Source of the DNA: Paractinoplanes ferrugineus
GTDB taxonomy: Bacteria > Actinomycetota > Actinomycetes > Mycobacteriales > Micromonosporaceae
Direction: 5' to 3'
Length of the DNA stretch: 58,649 bases
Assembly (NCBI RefSeq): GCF_016862195.1
Contig: NZ_BOMM01000078.1
Span: 1 to 58,649, forward strand
The position numbers and the translations under genes were made by a program. Below the pieces are notes generated by a model. That model saw nothing but the letters and a program-made list of their open reading frames with translations, did not search any database and was not told where the DNA came from. Below, piece after piece: positions 15,690 to 23,150 of this stretch. Numbering within the stretch: position 1 is the stretch's first letter; each line of letters begins with the position of its first letter.

Positions 15690-16643
15690 ATGCGAATCCT
15701 CCCGGGCGCGCTCGCCCTGGCCCTGCTCATCCCGATCCCGGCCACCACCGCCCCCGCCACCGCCGGCCCCGCCGCCGCGGCCGACCTCGCCCCGCCGGCG
15801 GGCGCACCCGTCGCGGCACCGGCCACGGCGCGGGCGACGGTCACCGCCGCCTACCGCGAGACGGCCGTCCGGATGCTGGCCGCCGGCTGCCCGTACGCCG
15901 GTTGGGCCGCCCGGGGCCGGCAGTTCCTGTTCTTCGACCCGGTCGGCGACGGCCGCACCGCCGAGGTCTTCGGCGACCTGGCCACCGCCCGGCGGATCGC
16001 GATCCTGGTGCCGGGTGTCGACACCACCCTCGCCGACTTCGACCGGGGCCTCGGCGGGGTGGCCCGGCGGGCGCCCGGCGTCCAGGGCCGCACCCTCTAC
16101 CAGCAGCTCAGCAAGCGTGACCGGGACGTCGCGGTGATCTCCTGGCTGGGTTACGACCCGCCGGAGGGCGTGGGCCTCGCCGCCGCCACCTACGGCCGGG
16201 CCCGCTCCGGGGCCGATCTGCTGACCGCGTTCGTCCGCGACCTCGGGCGGTTGCGCCCGGCGGCCGCGATCACGCTCATCGGCCACAGCTACGGCTCCCT
16301 CGTCGTCGGCCTGGCCGCCCCCGGCCTGCCGGAGATCGGCGACCTGATCGCCCTCGGCTCGCCGGGAATGGGCGCCGGCCGCGCCGCCGATCTGGGCGGC
16401 GCCCGGGTCTGGACCGCTCTCGCCCGGCACGACTGGATCCGGCGGATCCCCCAGGTCCGGTTGTTCGGGCTGGGCCTCGGGAAACGGCCGTCCGCCCCGG
16501 ACTTCGGCGCGTACGCCCTGCCCACCGACGGCGTGGCCGGCCACGACTTCTACCTCGCCGAGGGCAGCGCGACCCTGCGCGCGGTCACCGACATCGTCCT
16601 GACGGGTGGTCCTCGCCACGACCGGGGCGCCCGCGTTTCTTAA
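15690..16643 (+). CDS. Secreted alpha/beta hydrolase, DUF1023 family
   Basis: About 317 residues with a signal peptide (Leu/Ala-rich segment followed by TAPATAGPAAA) and a long Ala/Pro linker. The catalytic domain shows FLFFDPVGDGRTAEVFGD and ILVPGVDTTLADF, as in DUF1023 proteins, the nucleophile elbow GHSYGS (about residue 200), and GHDFYL near the end with the catalytic histidine. It is probably an extracellular esterase-like hydrolase of unknown substrate. An in-frame GTG at 15681 is an alternative start. It starts 62 bp after the response regulator. Confidence 0.85.
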   Translation: MRILPGALALALLIPIPATTAPATAGPAAAADLAPPAGAPVAAPATARATVTAAYRETAVRMLAAGCPYAGWAARGRQFLFFDPVGDGRTAEVFGDLATARRIAILVPGVDTTLADFDRGLGGVARRAPGVQGRTLYQQLSKRDRDVAVISWLGYDPPEGVGLAAATYGRARSGADLLTAFVRDLGRLRPAAAITLIGHSYGSLVVGLAAPGLPEIGDLIALGSPGMGAGRAADLGGARVWTALARHDWIRRIPQVRLFGLGLGKRPSAPDFGAYALPTDGVAGHDFYLAEGSATLRAVTDIVLTGGPRHDRGARVS

Positions 16644-16694
16644 GTGGCGCTTAACGGGTACAGTCTCCGACGGCCCTCAAGCCCGACTACTTGT

Positions 16695-16727
16695 GGAGGT
16701 GATCGCTGTGCGAGATAGCGATCCTCC
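16695..16727 (+). promoter_or_regulatory. Hairpin sequestering a ribosome binding site and start codon
   Basis: Left arm 16695-16707 (GGAG, bulged GT, GATCGCT) pairs with right arm 16717-16727 (AGCGATC, CTCC), giving an 11-bp stem with a nine-base loop. The Shine-Dalgarno GGAGG is inside the stem, and the GTG start of an 18-codon reading frame is in the loop. This arrangement suggests translational control of a leader peptide ahead of the 28-residue membrane peptide at 16910. Confidence 0.6.
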
Positions 16728-16764
16728 TAGTCGCGGCCGGGCCGGTCGTCAGCCCGTCAGCTGA
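16708..16764 (+). CDS. Possible 18-residue leader peptide
   Basis: GTG at 16708 follows GGAGG by eight bases and opens an 18-codon frame ending TGA 16762-16764. The product is arginine- and serine-rich (begins VRDSDPPSR) with no match that I recognise. In-frame GTGs at 16693 and 16699 exist but lack a ribosome binding site. It could be a regulatory uORF or a chance frame. Confidence 0.35.
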   Translation: MRDSDPPSRGRAGRQPVS

Positions 16765-16909
16765 CATCGATCTCCGCCCGCATCCACGGTCCGCGCACTC
16801 ACCCGTGCCGGGCCGGCCCTGTCGTGTGCGCCGCGACGCCGGATGCGTGGTGCCGGCCGCGACGTGATCTGCGCGCTTTCCATCGCCAGCTCACCGAGCG
16901 GAGTCAGTC

Positions 16910-16996
16910 ATGAAGAACTTCGTCGCGCCCCTCAGCTTCACCCTCGCCGCGGCCTGGGTGGTCGTCCTGTTCGTGCTCGTGCACAGCAACTCGTGA
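16910..16996 (+). CDS. 28-residue single-span membrane peptide
   Basis: ATG 16910 is preceded by CGGAG at a good distance and codes 28 residues: a short basic start (MKNF), one hydrophobic helix (about 7-25, rich in Ala, Val and Leu) and a polar HSNS end. It is followed 39 bp later by a strong inverted repeat, so it has the features of a real transcript end. I do not recognise the family; the size and shape resemble small subunits or regulators of membrane complexes. Confidence 0.55.
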   Translation: MKNFVAPLSFTLAAAWVVVLFVLVHSNS

Positions 16997-17035
16997 GCGG
17001 CCATCCAGGCGGGCCACGCCCGCGCACCCGACACC

Positions 17036-17070
17036 CGGAACTCCGGCGCCGACAGGCGACCGGAGTTCCG
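17036..17070. terminator. Bidirectional intrinsic terminator
   Basis: A perfect 11-bp inverted repeat, CGGAACTCCGG (17036-17046) and CCGGAGTTCCG (17060-17070), with a 13-base loop and TTCTTC after it. It lies between the small membrane peptide and the convergent VWA gene. Confidence 0.85.
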
Positions 17071-17100
17071 TTCTTCACTCCCCGGACGGGCTTCTCGACG

Positions 17101-18051
17101 CTAGGGCAGCCGTGACGTCCAGATCAGACTGAGCCCGGCCGCGCACAGGCCGAACAGCAGGGCCACCCCGGCGTACCACTGGGTCACCTCGCGGGACTCG
17201 ACGCGGTGGCCGATCGAGCTGCCCATGTCCTCGTAGACCTTCTTGAGCTCGCCGATCGACGCCGCCTCGTAGTAGTAGCCCTTGGTCGCCTCGGCCAGCT
17301 GCTGCAGCGACTGCCGGTCGACCGGCACGAGCTTGTTCTCGCCCTGGATGTTGACCACGCCGGTGTCGGTGCCGAACGCGATGGTGGACACCGGCACGTT
17401 CGCCTGCGACGCGGCCGACGCGGCGTCCTCGGTCGAGCGGCCCGACGTGCGGTAACCGTCGGACAGCAGCACGATGCGCGCCGGCGGGGCCCCGTCGGCG
17501 CCGTCGGCCGGCACGGTGCGGATCGCGTCGAGCGAGGTGAACACCGCCTCACCGGTGGCGGTCGCCTCGGCCAGGGTCAGTCCGTCGATGCCGCTGACCA
17601 CCGCGGACCGGTCCTTGGTCGGCGAGACCAGCACGTTCGCCGACTTCGCGAACGACACCAGGCCCACGTTGTAGGTGGCCGGCAGCTCGTTGACGAACGA
17701 CTTGGCCGCCTCCTGGGCCGCCTCGAGCCGGTTCGGCGCGACGTCGTCGGCGTCCATCGACAGCGACACGTCGATCGCCAGCATCACGGTGGCCCGCTCG
17801 AGCGGCTCCTCCCGGTCGATCGACGGCCGGGCCATCGCCGCCCCGAGCAGGAACAGGCTCAGCAGGAACGCGGCCGCCGACACGTGCCGCCGCCAGCCCA
17901 GGCCCTTGGGGGCGAGGGTGCGCAGCAGGTCGACGTTCGTGAAGCGCATCGCGTAGGTGCGCTTGCGGAACTGCCGCCACACGTACACGCCGGCGAGCGC
18001 GAGAACCGGCAGCAGCGCGAGCAGCCACCAGGGTTCCAGGAAACGGATCAT
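17101..18051 (-). CDS. VWA-domain membrane protein (BatA-like)
   Basis: A 316-residue protein with hydrophobic helices at about 8-24, 58-73 and 293-312 around a von Willebrand A domain. The MIDAS residues are visible: DVSLSMD (D94, S96, S98), a threonine near AEATATGEA, and LLSDGYR. It is the last gene of a MoxR-DUF58-VWA operon, a module thought to assist metal-dependent maturation or stress functions at the membrane. The ATG overlaps the stop of the DUF58 gene by four bases (18048-18051). Confidence 0.9.
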   Translation of the reverse strand: MIRFLEPWWLLALLPVLALAGVYVWRQFRKRTYAMRFTNVDLLRTLAPKGLGWRRHVSAAAFLLSLFLLGAAMARPSIDREEPLERATVMLAIDVSLSMDADDVAPNRLEAAQEAAKSFVNELPATYNVGLVSFAKSANVLVSPTKDRSAVVSGIDGLTLAEATATGEAVFTSLDAIRTVPADGADGAPPARIVLLSDGYRTSGRSTEDAASAASQANVPVSTIAFGTDTGVVNIQGENKLVPVDRQSLQQLAEATKGYYYEAASIGELKKVYEDMGSSIGHRVESREVTQWYAGVALLFGLCAAGLSLIWTSRLP

Positions 18052-19043
18052 CGGGTGGTCCCCCGGGTGCGTGCGTGGCGCTGGGCGGACACGAATCGGA
18101 CCATGTCCAGCAACCAGTCGGTGTCGGTGCGCAGGCGCAGGTGGGCGGCGCCGGCCGCGCGCAGGGCGCGGGCGATGTCGCCGCGCTGGGCGGCCGCCGC
18201 CTCGGCGTAGCGGGCGCGCAGCTTGGCGTCGGAGGTCCGCACCTCGTGCAGCTCGCCGGTCTCCGGGTCGGCGAGAGCGAGCACGCCCACGTCGGGCAGT
18301 TCCAGCTCGCGCGGGTCGACGACCTCGATCGCGAGCACGTCGTGGCGGACCGCCAGCTTGCGGATCGGGCGGGCCCAGCCGTCCACCGGTGCCATGAAGT
18401 CGGAGATGACAGCGGCCACCCCACGCCGGCGAGGCGGCCGGTTGAGCATGTCGACGAGCTCGCCGAGGTCGGCCCGGCCGGGCCGGATCTCGGTGCGGGC
18501 GATGGCCCGCAGCAGCCCCTGCGCCTCCTTGCGGCCCGGCCGCGCCGGCAGCCGGACGTTGGGCGGGCGGGGCGGCTCGGCGGCGGCCTTGCGGCGGCCT
18601 CCGGCGGGTACGCCGGAGCCGGTGCCCACCACCGCGCCGATCCGGTTGCCCCCGCGCACGGTCAGGTGCGCCATCGCGGTCGCGGCGGCGATCACCAGGT
18701 CCCGCTTGAGCCACTGGGCGGTGCCGAAGTCGAGGCTCGCCGACAGGTCGACCGCGAGCCACGTCTCCAGCTCCCGGTCGGCGACCGTGCGCCGCACGTG
18801 CGGCAGCGTGGTGCGGGCCGTCACCGGCCAGTCCATGTGCCGCACGTCGTCGCCCGGACGGTATTCCCGGGACTCGCCGGCCTCGGTGCCCGGGCCCGGC
18901 AGCAGGCCGACGTAATCGCCCTGCAGCAGCCCGTCGAGTTTGCGGGTGACCAGCAGCTGGAGCCGCCCCAGCACCGCCTCGGCGCGGGCCGCGCCCTCCA
19001 GTGCCGGTGCCGAGATGTCGGGCCCTAGTGCGGAGCCGGCCAC
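18048..19043 (-). CDS. DUF58 domain protein
   Basis: A 331-residue soluble protein with the DUF58 signature REYRPGDDVRHMDW (about 60-75) followed by a VWA-like fold (WLAVDLSASLDFGT, about 95-108, and VAAVISDFMAP, about 210). A Gly/Pro/Arg-rich loop sits at about 145-170. It overlaps the upstream MoxR gene by 19 bp (GTG 19043) and the VWA gene by 4 bp, so the three products are made together. It probably works as the MoxR ATPase partner. Confidence 0.9.
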   Translation of the reverse strand: MAGSALGPDISAPALEGAARAEAVLGRLQLLVTRKLDGLLQGDYVGLLPGPGTEAGESREYRPGDDVRHMDWPVTARTTLPHVRRTVADRELETWLAVDLSASLDFGTAQWLKRDLVIAAATAMAHLTVRGGNRIGAVVGTGSGVPAGGRRKAAAEPPRPPNVRLPARPGRKEAQGLLRAIARTEIRPGRADLGELVDMLNRPPRRRGVAAVISDFMAPVDGWARPIRKLAVRHDVLAIEVVDPRELELPDVGVLALADPETGELHEVRTSDAKLRARYAEAAAAQRGDIARALRAAGAAHLRLRTDTDWLLDMVRFVSAQRHARTRGTTR

Positions 19044-20152
19044 GCGCCACCTGCCTGCGGACCCACGCTCACCGGCGGCGCCGCGGGCGGGCCGCCGTTG
19101 GGCGAGGTGCCCTGCCGGGACGCCACCGACGGCATCGGGACGCTCTGCATGATGCGGGCCACGATGTGGTCGGCCGGGATGTCGTCGGCGAGGGCGTCGT
19201 AGCTGAGCACGAGCCGGTGCCGCAGGATGTCGGGCGCGATGTCCTGCAGGTCCTGCGGCAGCGCGTAGTCCCGGCCGCGCAGCAGGGCCAGCGCGCGGGT
19301 GGCCCGGACGATGCCGAGCGACGCGCGCGGGCTCGCCCCGTACTGGATCAGGCCGGCCACGTCGGGCATGCCGTGCTGGGCCGGGTCGCGGGTGGCCAGC
19401 ACCAGCCGCACCGTGTAGTCGACCAGGGCGTTGTGCACGAACACCTGGTCGGCGCGGCGCTGCAGGCCGAGCAGATCCTCGGTGGTGAAGACCGCCTTGG
19501 GCTCGGGCGCGCTCACCCCCATGCGGTAGACGATCTCGCGTTCCTCGGCGTCGGTCGGGTAACCGACCAGGATCTTCATCAGGAAGCGGTCGCGCTGCGC
19601 CTCGGGCAGGGGGTAGACGCCCTCCTGCTCGATCGGGTTCTGGGTGGCCATCACCAGGAACGGGTCGGGGACCTCGTGGGTCCGGCCACCGATCGACACC
19701 TGACGCTCGGCCATCACCTCGAGCAGCGCCGACTGCACCTTGGCGGGCGCCCGGTTGATCTCGTCGGCGAGCAGGAAGTTGACGAACACCGGGCCGAGCT
19801 CGACGTCGAACTTCTCCGAGCTCTGCCGGTAGATCCGGGTGCCGACGATGTCGGCCGGCACCAGGTCGGGGGTGAACTGCACGCGGGAGAACGTGCCGCC
19901 GACCACCTTGGCGAGGGTCTCGACGGCCAGGGTCTTGGCGACGCCCGGGACGCCTTCGAGCAGGCAGTGGCCACGGGCCAGGAGGGCGACGAACATCCGC
20001 TCGACCATCCTGTCCTGGCCGACGATCACCCGCTTGACCTCGAACATGGCGCGTTCCAACTGGGTCGCGTCCTGTGCCGGGGGCACAGGGGCGCCGTGGG
20101 AACCCGGCCCGTTCGAACTCGGGTCGGTCTCGGGCGTGAACGGCTGGGCCAC
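19025..20152 (-). CDS. MoxR-family AAA+ ATPase
   Basis: About 375 residues. Walker A GVPGVAKT (67-74), Walker B FLLADEIN (D130, E131), sensor and arginine motifs in ATQNPIEQEG and LPEAQRDRFLM, and a C-terminal lid domain. The open frame extends to 20218, but GTG 20152, four bases after GGAGG, gives the usual N-terminal length. First gene of the MoxR-DUF58-VWA operon. The last 20 residues are Pro/Gly-rich. Confidence 0.9.
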   Translation of the reverse strand: MAQPFTPETDPSSNGPGSHGAPVPPAQDATQLERAMFEVKRVIVGQDRMVERMFVALLARGHCLLEGVPGVAKTLAVETLAKVVGGTFSRVQFTPDLVPADIVGTRIYRQSSEKFDVELGPVFVNFLLADEINRAPAKVQSALLEVMAERQVSIGGRTHEVPDPFLVMATQNPIEQEGVYPLPEAQRDRFLMKILVGYPTDAEEREIVYRMGVSAPEPKAVFTTEDLLGLQRRADQVFVHNALVDYTVRLVLATRDPAQHGMPDVAGLIQYGASPRASLGIVRATRALALLRGRDYALPQDLQDIAPDILRHRLVLSYDALADDIPADHIVARIMQSVPMPSVASRQGTSPNGGPPAAPPVSVGPQAGGAWPAPH

Positions 20153-20342
20153 CGGGCCTCCACAGCGGTCGGCTTTGAAGCTGCTATCTAAGCGCGTCGG
20201 CGCCACGCCGACGAACAAGACTTACACGACCGACCTGAAAGCGCGCTCGGTGTAGCCGCATAACGCGCCGGGCCCGTGATCCGCCATGGCCCTGTCGTGT
20301 CGATCTTTCTGCGCGATACGCCGGATCGGGCACCCGCCGGGG

Positions 20343-20475
20343 TTGCAGCGGCCCCGAGTGAACCGTGTAACATTCGATTCGTCGCCGGGCGGCTTCCCCC
20401 GTGGTCGCCCGGCGGCGTAAAGGCCCTAGGTCCCCTCGGTTCGCTGAGAAGCGCGAACCTGGGGGCCTTTTTGTT
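20343..20475 (+). ncRNA. Candidate small RNA with promoter, GC-rich hairpin and intrinsic terminator
   Basis: TTGCAG (20343-20348) and TAACAT (20368-20373), 19 bp apart, could be -35 and -10 elements. The transcript would start near 20380 and contain a perfect 9-bp hairpin CGCCGGGCG/CGCCCGGCG (20383-20391 and 20406-20414) with a C-rich 14-base loop. It would end at a terminator in which AAGGCCC (20420-20426) pairs with GGGCCTT (20463-20469), enclosing a second stem GGTTCGC/GCGAACC, followed by a T run. No convincing ORF lies inside. The C-rich loop recalls the actinobacterial 6C RNA, but it has only five consecutive C, so I do not assign it. Confidence 0.5.
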
Positions 20476-20481
20476 TCTGCT

Positions 20482-20577
20482 CAGGGGCCGAGCCCCTGAA
20501 ACCCACGGCGGCACCTCACGCAACCGGCGCACCTCACGCGGCCGGCGCACCTCGACGCGACCGGCGGGCCGAGCCCG
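20482..20577. repeat. Paired GGGCCGAGCCC palindromes around short direct repeats
   Basis: CAGGGGCCGAGCCCCTG (20482-20498) and CGGGCCGAGCCCG (20565-20577) are two palindromes, each followed by a TSAAACCC sequence. Between them are three imperfect 18-19-bp copies of a GGCGCACCTCACGCG unit (about 20507-20561). The rest of the gene-free stretch 20153-20624 holds only the candidate RNA. Confidence 0.6.
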
Positions 20578-20624
20578 TCAAACCCCATGGCGGGCGGGCC
20601 GGGGCGGCGGCTTAGGGTTGGGGG

Positions 20625-20831
20625 GTGGGTTGGGACGTCGATACGCAGTGTTCTGCGAAGGGCTGCCGGGCGTCGGCGGTGTGGGCCCTGCACTGGAACA
20701 ACCCGAAGATCCACGAGGCGGACCGCCGGAAGATCTGGCTCGCCTGCGCGGAGCACCGCGACTCGCTGGGCACCTTCCTCGATCTCCGCGGATTCCTGCG
20801 CGAAGTGACGCCCTTCGGTGCCATCTCCTAG
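20625..20831 (+). CDS. Small conserved actinobacterial protein with a possible zinc site
   Basis: A 68-residue protein starting at GTG 20625. Cys9 and Cys14 (C-x4-C), and Cys41 with His44 (C-x2-H), could bind zinc; conserved-looking ALHWNNPKIH and RRKIWLACAEH lie between and around them. Homologues in databases are sometimes labelled acetone carboxylase, for which I see no basis. It is 10 bp upstream of a PH-domain membrane protein gene and likely shares its transcript. Confidence 0.7.
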   Translation: MGWDVDTQCSAKGCRASAVWALHWNNPKIHEADRRKIWLACAEHRDSLGTFLDLRGFLREVTPFGAIS

Positions 20832-20841
20832 GCTTCAGTCT

Positions 20842-21345
20842 GTGACGCAGCCACCTGTCGATGCCCTGACCCCCTGGCCGGACACCGTCGTGTGGCGCCC
20901 GGTGTCGCCCAAGCTGATCACAGTGGAGCTCATCGCCCGGGTCGTGTGGGTCGTCGTGTTCCTCGCCGGGCTGGGCATCGGGTGGTACTTCGCGCCGCAC
21001 TGGGCCTGGGGCGCGGGCATGGCGGCCGTGGTGGTCTACGCGATCTGGCGGTCCGTCGTCACCGTCCGGGCGGTCCACGCCTGGGGCTACGCCGAACGCG
21101 ACCAGGACCTGCTCGTCAAGCACGGCCTGCTGGTGCGGCGGCTGTCCATCGTCCCGTACGCCCGGATGCAGTTCGTCGACGTCACCGCGGGACCGCTCGA
21201 ACGGGCGTTCGGGCTGGCCACCGTGCAACTGCACACCGCCTCCGCGGCCAGCGACGCCAAGGTGCCGGGCCTGCCGCCGGCCGAGGCGTCCCGGCTGCGC
21301 GACCGGCTCACCGCCCTCGGCGAGGACCGGGCCGAGGGCCTGTGA
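20842..21345 (+). CDS. Bacterial PH-domain (YdbS-like, DUF304) membrane protein
   Basis: A 167-residue protein: two hydrophobic helices (about 32-75) followed by a bPH_2 domain with DLLVKHGLLVRRLSIVPYARMQFVDV (about 92-117) and GLATVQLHTASAASDAKVPGL. GTG 20842 is chosen because an upstream in-frame start would overlap the previous gene. Its TGA overlaps the GTG of the larger YdbT-like gene (21342-21345). In Bacillus, the YdbS-YdbT pair affects resistance to bacteriocins; the function here is inferred only. Confidence 0.88.
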   Translation: MTQPPVDALTPWPDTVVWRPVSPKLITVELIARVVWVVVFLAGLGIGWYFAPHWAWGAGMAAVVVYAIWRSVVTVRAVHAWGYAERDQDLLVKHGLLVRRLSIVPYARMQFVDVTAGPLERAFGLATVQLHTASAASDAKVPGLPPAEASRLRDRLTALGEDRAEGL

Positions 21346-22691
21346 CCACCAGCCCGCCGCCTCAGCAGGTCACCGGCGAGGAACCCCGCAAACGGCTGCA
21401 CCCGCTGAGCCCGATCCTGCACGGCGCCAAGAGCATCGCGGTGGTGGTGGCCGCCCTGTCCTGGCAGACGCTGTCCCAGGTGGGCCTGGAACGGTTCGCG
21501 ATCGTCGTGCTGGTGCTGGCCCTCGGGGTGGTGATCTTCTCCCTGGTCGGCTGGCTGACCACCGGCTACCACGTGGTCGGCCGGGAACTGCGGATCTCCG
21601 ACGGCCTGATCTGGCGCCGCAACCGGGCGATCCCGCTCGAACGGCTGCAGGCGGTGGAACTGCGCCGCCCGCTGCTCGCCCAGCTCACCGGCCTCGCCGA
21701 GTTGCGCCTCGAGGTGGTCGGGGGCGGCAAGACCGAGGCCCCGCTGGCCTACCTGACCGTCCGGGACGCGGCCGGCCTGCGCGAACGGCTGCTCGCCCTG
21801 GCCGGCCGCAGCCAGGCGCCGGAGCGGGCCGACGGCGGCGCGCCGGCCGCGGCACCCGTCGCGCCCACCCTCGAACGCCCGCTGCTGCGGGTCCCCAACC
21901 GGCAACTGGTGATCAGCCAGCTGCTCACCCCGCAGGCCATCTTCCTGCCGCTCGGCATCGCGTTCGTGGTCACCCAGACCCTGCTCGAGGCGCAGTGGAC
22001 GTTCATCGGCATCGCCAGCACCATGACCGCGATGGCCGGTGTGCTGCTGCAACCGGTACGGCGGGTGCTGCAGGACTGGGACTTCCGGCTCGCGCGCGAC
22101 CCGGGCGGACGGCTCGTCGTGCGCTACGGCCTGCTCGAGACGCGCAGCCAGGTCGTACCGCTCAACCGCGTGCAATCGGTCGGGGTGACCTGGCCGCTGC
22201 TGTGGCGCGCGCGGAAGTGGCTGCATCTGCGGCTCGACATCGCCGGCTACGCGGGCGAACCGGGCCGCGACAGCAAGCGCTCCGATCGCCTGCTGCCGGT
22301 CGGCGAGTTCGCCACCGCGCGCGGCCTGGTCTGGGACGTGCTGCCCGGAGTGGACCTCGCCACCCTGGCCACCACCCCGCCGCCGGCCCGCGCCCGCTGG
22401 GTGCACCCGTTCGCACTGCGCTACCTGGGCGCCGGCCTGACCCCCGAGGTGTTCGTCACCCGCTGGGGGCTGTTCACCCGCGAGATGAGCCTGGTGCCGT
22501 ACGCCCGGCTGCAGAGCGTCCGGGTCGTGCAGGGCCCGGTGCAACGGTGGCTGGGCCTCGCCACCGTCTACGCGGACACCGCCGGCGGCCGCTCCGGAGA
22601 GGCCCGCGACCGCGATCTCGCCGAGGCGTGGGCGCTCGCCGAGCAGCTCGCGCTGCGGGCTCGCCTGGCCCGCGGTCCGGCTCGCTCCTAA
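21342..22691 (+). CDS. Multi-PH-domain (YdbT-like) membrane protein
   Basis: A 449-residue protein with paired hydrophobic helices near 25-65 and 200-235 and three bPH_2 modules, recognisable by ERLQAVELRRPLLAQLTGLAELRLEV, LNRVQSVGVTWPLLWRARKWLHL and YARLQSVRVVQGPVQRWLGLATV. It forms a translationally coupled pair with the shorter upstream YdbS-like protein. Such pairs are thought to be membrane-surface proteins of unknown biochemical function. Confidence 0.88.
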   Translation: MTTSPPPQQVTGEEPRKRLHPLSPILHGAKSIAVVVAALSWQTLSQVGLERFAIVVLVLALGVVIFSLVGWLTTGYHVVGRELRISDGLIWRRNRAIPLERLQAVELRRPLLAQLTGLAELRLEVVGGGKTEAPLAYLTVRDAAGLRERLLALAGRSQAPERADGGAPAAAPVAPTLERPLLRVPNRQLVISQLLTPQAIFLPLGIAFVVTQTLLEAQWTFIGIASTMTAMAGVLLQPVRRVLQDWDFRLARDPGGRLVVRYGLLETRSQVVPLNRVQSVGVTWPLLWRARKWLHLRLDIAGYAGEPGRDSKRSDRLLPVGEFATARGLVWDVLPGVDLATLATTPPPARARWVHPFALRYLGAGLTPEVFVTRWGLFTREMSLVPYARLQSVRVVQGPVQRWLGLATVYADTAGGRSGEARDRDLAEAWALAEQLALRARLARGPARS

Positions 22692-22700
22692 GCTTCGGTC

Positions 22701-23099
22701 ATGGAGCTTCCGGAGTTCGCACCCGGCACCAACGCCCGGGTGGAGTTGACCGTCGGCGACGCCGACACGGCCCAGTCACTCGGGTCGGGCGACGTCCCGG
22801 TGCTGGGCACCCCGCGGGTTCTGGCTCTGGCCGAGGCCGCGACGGTGGCCGCGACCGCCCGTCAGCTGCCCGGCGGCCTGACCACGGTCGGGGTGCGCGC
22901 CGAGATCTCGCACCTCGCCCCCACCCCGGTCGGCCGGCTGGTCACCGCCCTCGCCACACTCGCCGAAGTGGACGGGCGCAAGCTGGCCTTCGACGTGGTG
23001 GTGCGCGACGGCGAGACCCTGGTGGCCGAGGTCCGGGTCGAGCGGATGCTCCTGGACCGCCGGCGGTTCATCGCCCGCGCGCTCGGCGACCCGGACTGA
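22701..23099 (+). CDS. FlK-like hotdog thioesterase
   Basis: A 132-residue single hotdog-fold protein. VLGTPRVLALAEAATV (about residues 35-50) supplies the Thr and Glu, and SHLAPTPVG (about 74-82) the His, of the Thr-Glu-His arrangement seen in fluoroacetyl-CoA thioesterase FlK. Many relatives hydrolyse other acyl-CoAs; fluoroacetate is not implied. It starts 9 bp after the PH-domain gene. Its last 24 bases are duplicated just after the stop codon. Confidence 0.85.
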   Translation: MELPEFAPGTNARVELTVGDADTAQSLGSGDVPVLGTPRVLALAEAATVAATARQLPGGLTTVGVRAEISHLAPTPVGRLVTALATLAEVDGRKLAFDVVVRDGETLVAEVRVERMLLDRRRFIARALGDPD

Positions 23100-23127
23100 A
23101 GCAGCCCGCGCGCTCGGCGACCCGGAC
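23073..23127. repeat. Exact 24-bp duplication across a stop codon
   Basis: The 24-base end of the thioesterase gene (23073-23096, beginning GCCCGCGCGCTCGG) is repeated exactly at 23104-23127, with seven bases holding the stop codon between the copies. It looks like a recent slippage duplication. Confidence 0.9.
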
Positions 23128-23150
23128 CGACCAGTCGGCCCGGAAGCCGC

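Noticed and set aside
20380..20475. 6C RNA assignment
   Set aside because: Only five consecutive C occur in the first loop and the second hairpin lacks a C-run of six, so the family definition is not met; kept as an unassigned small RNA.
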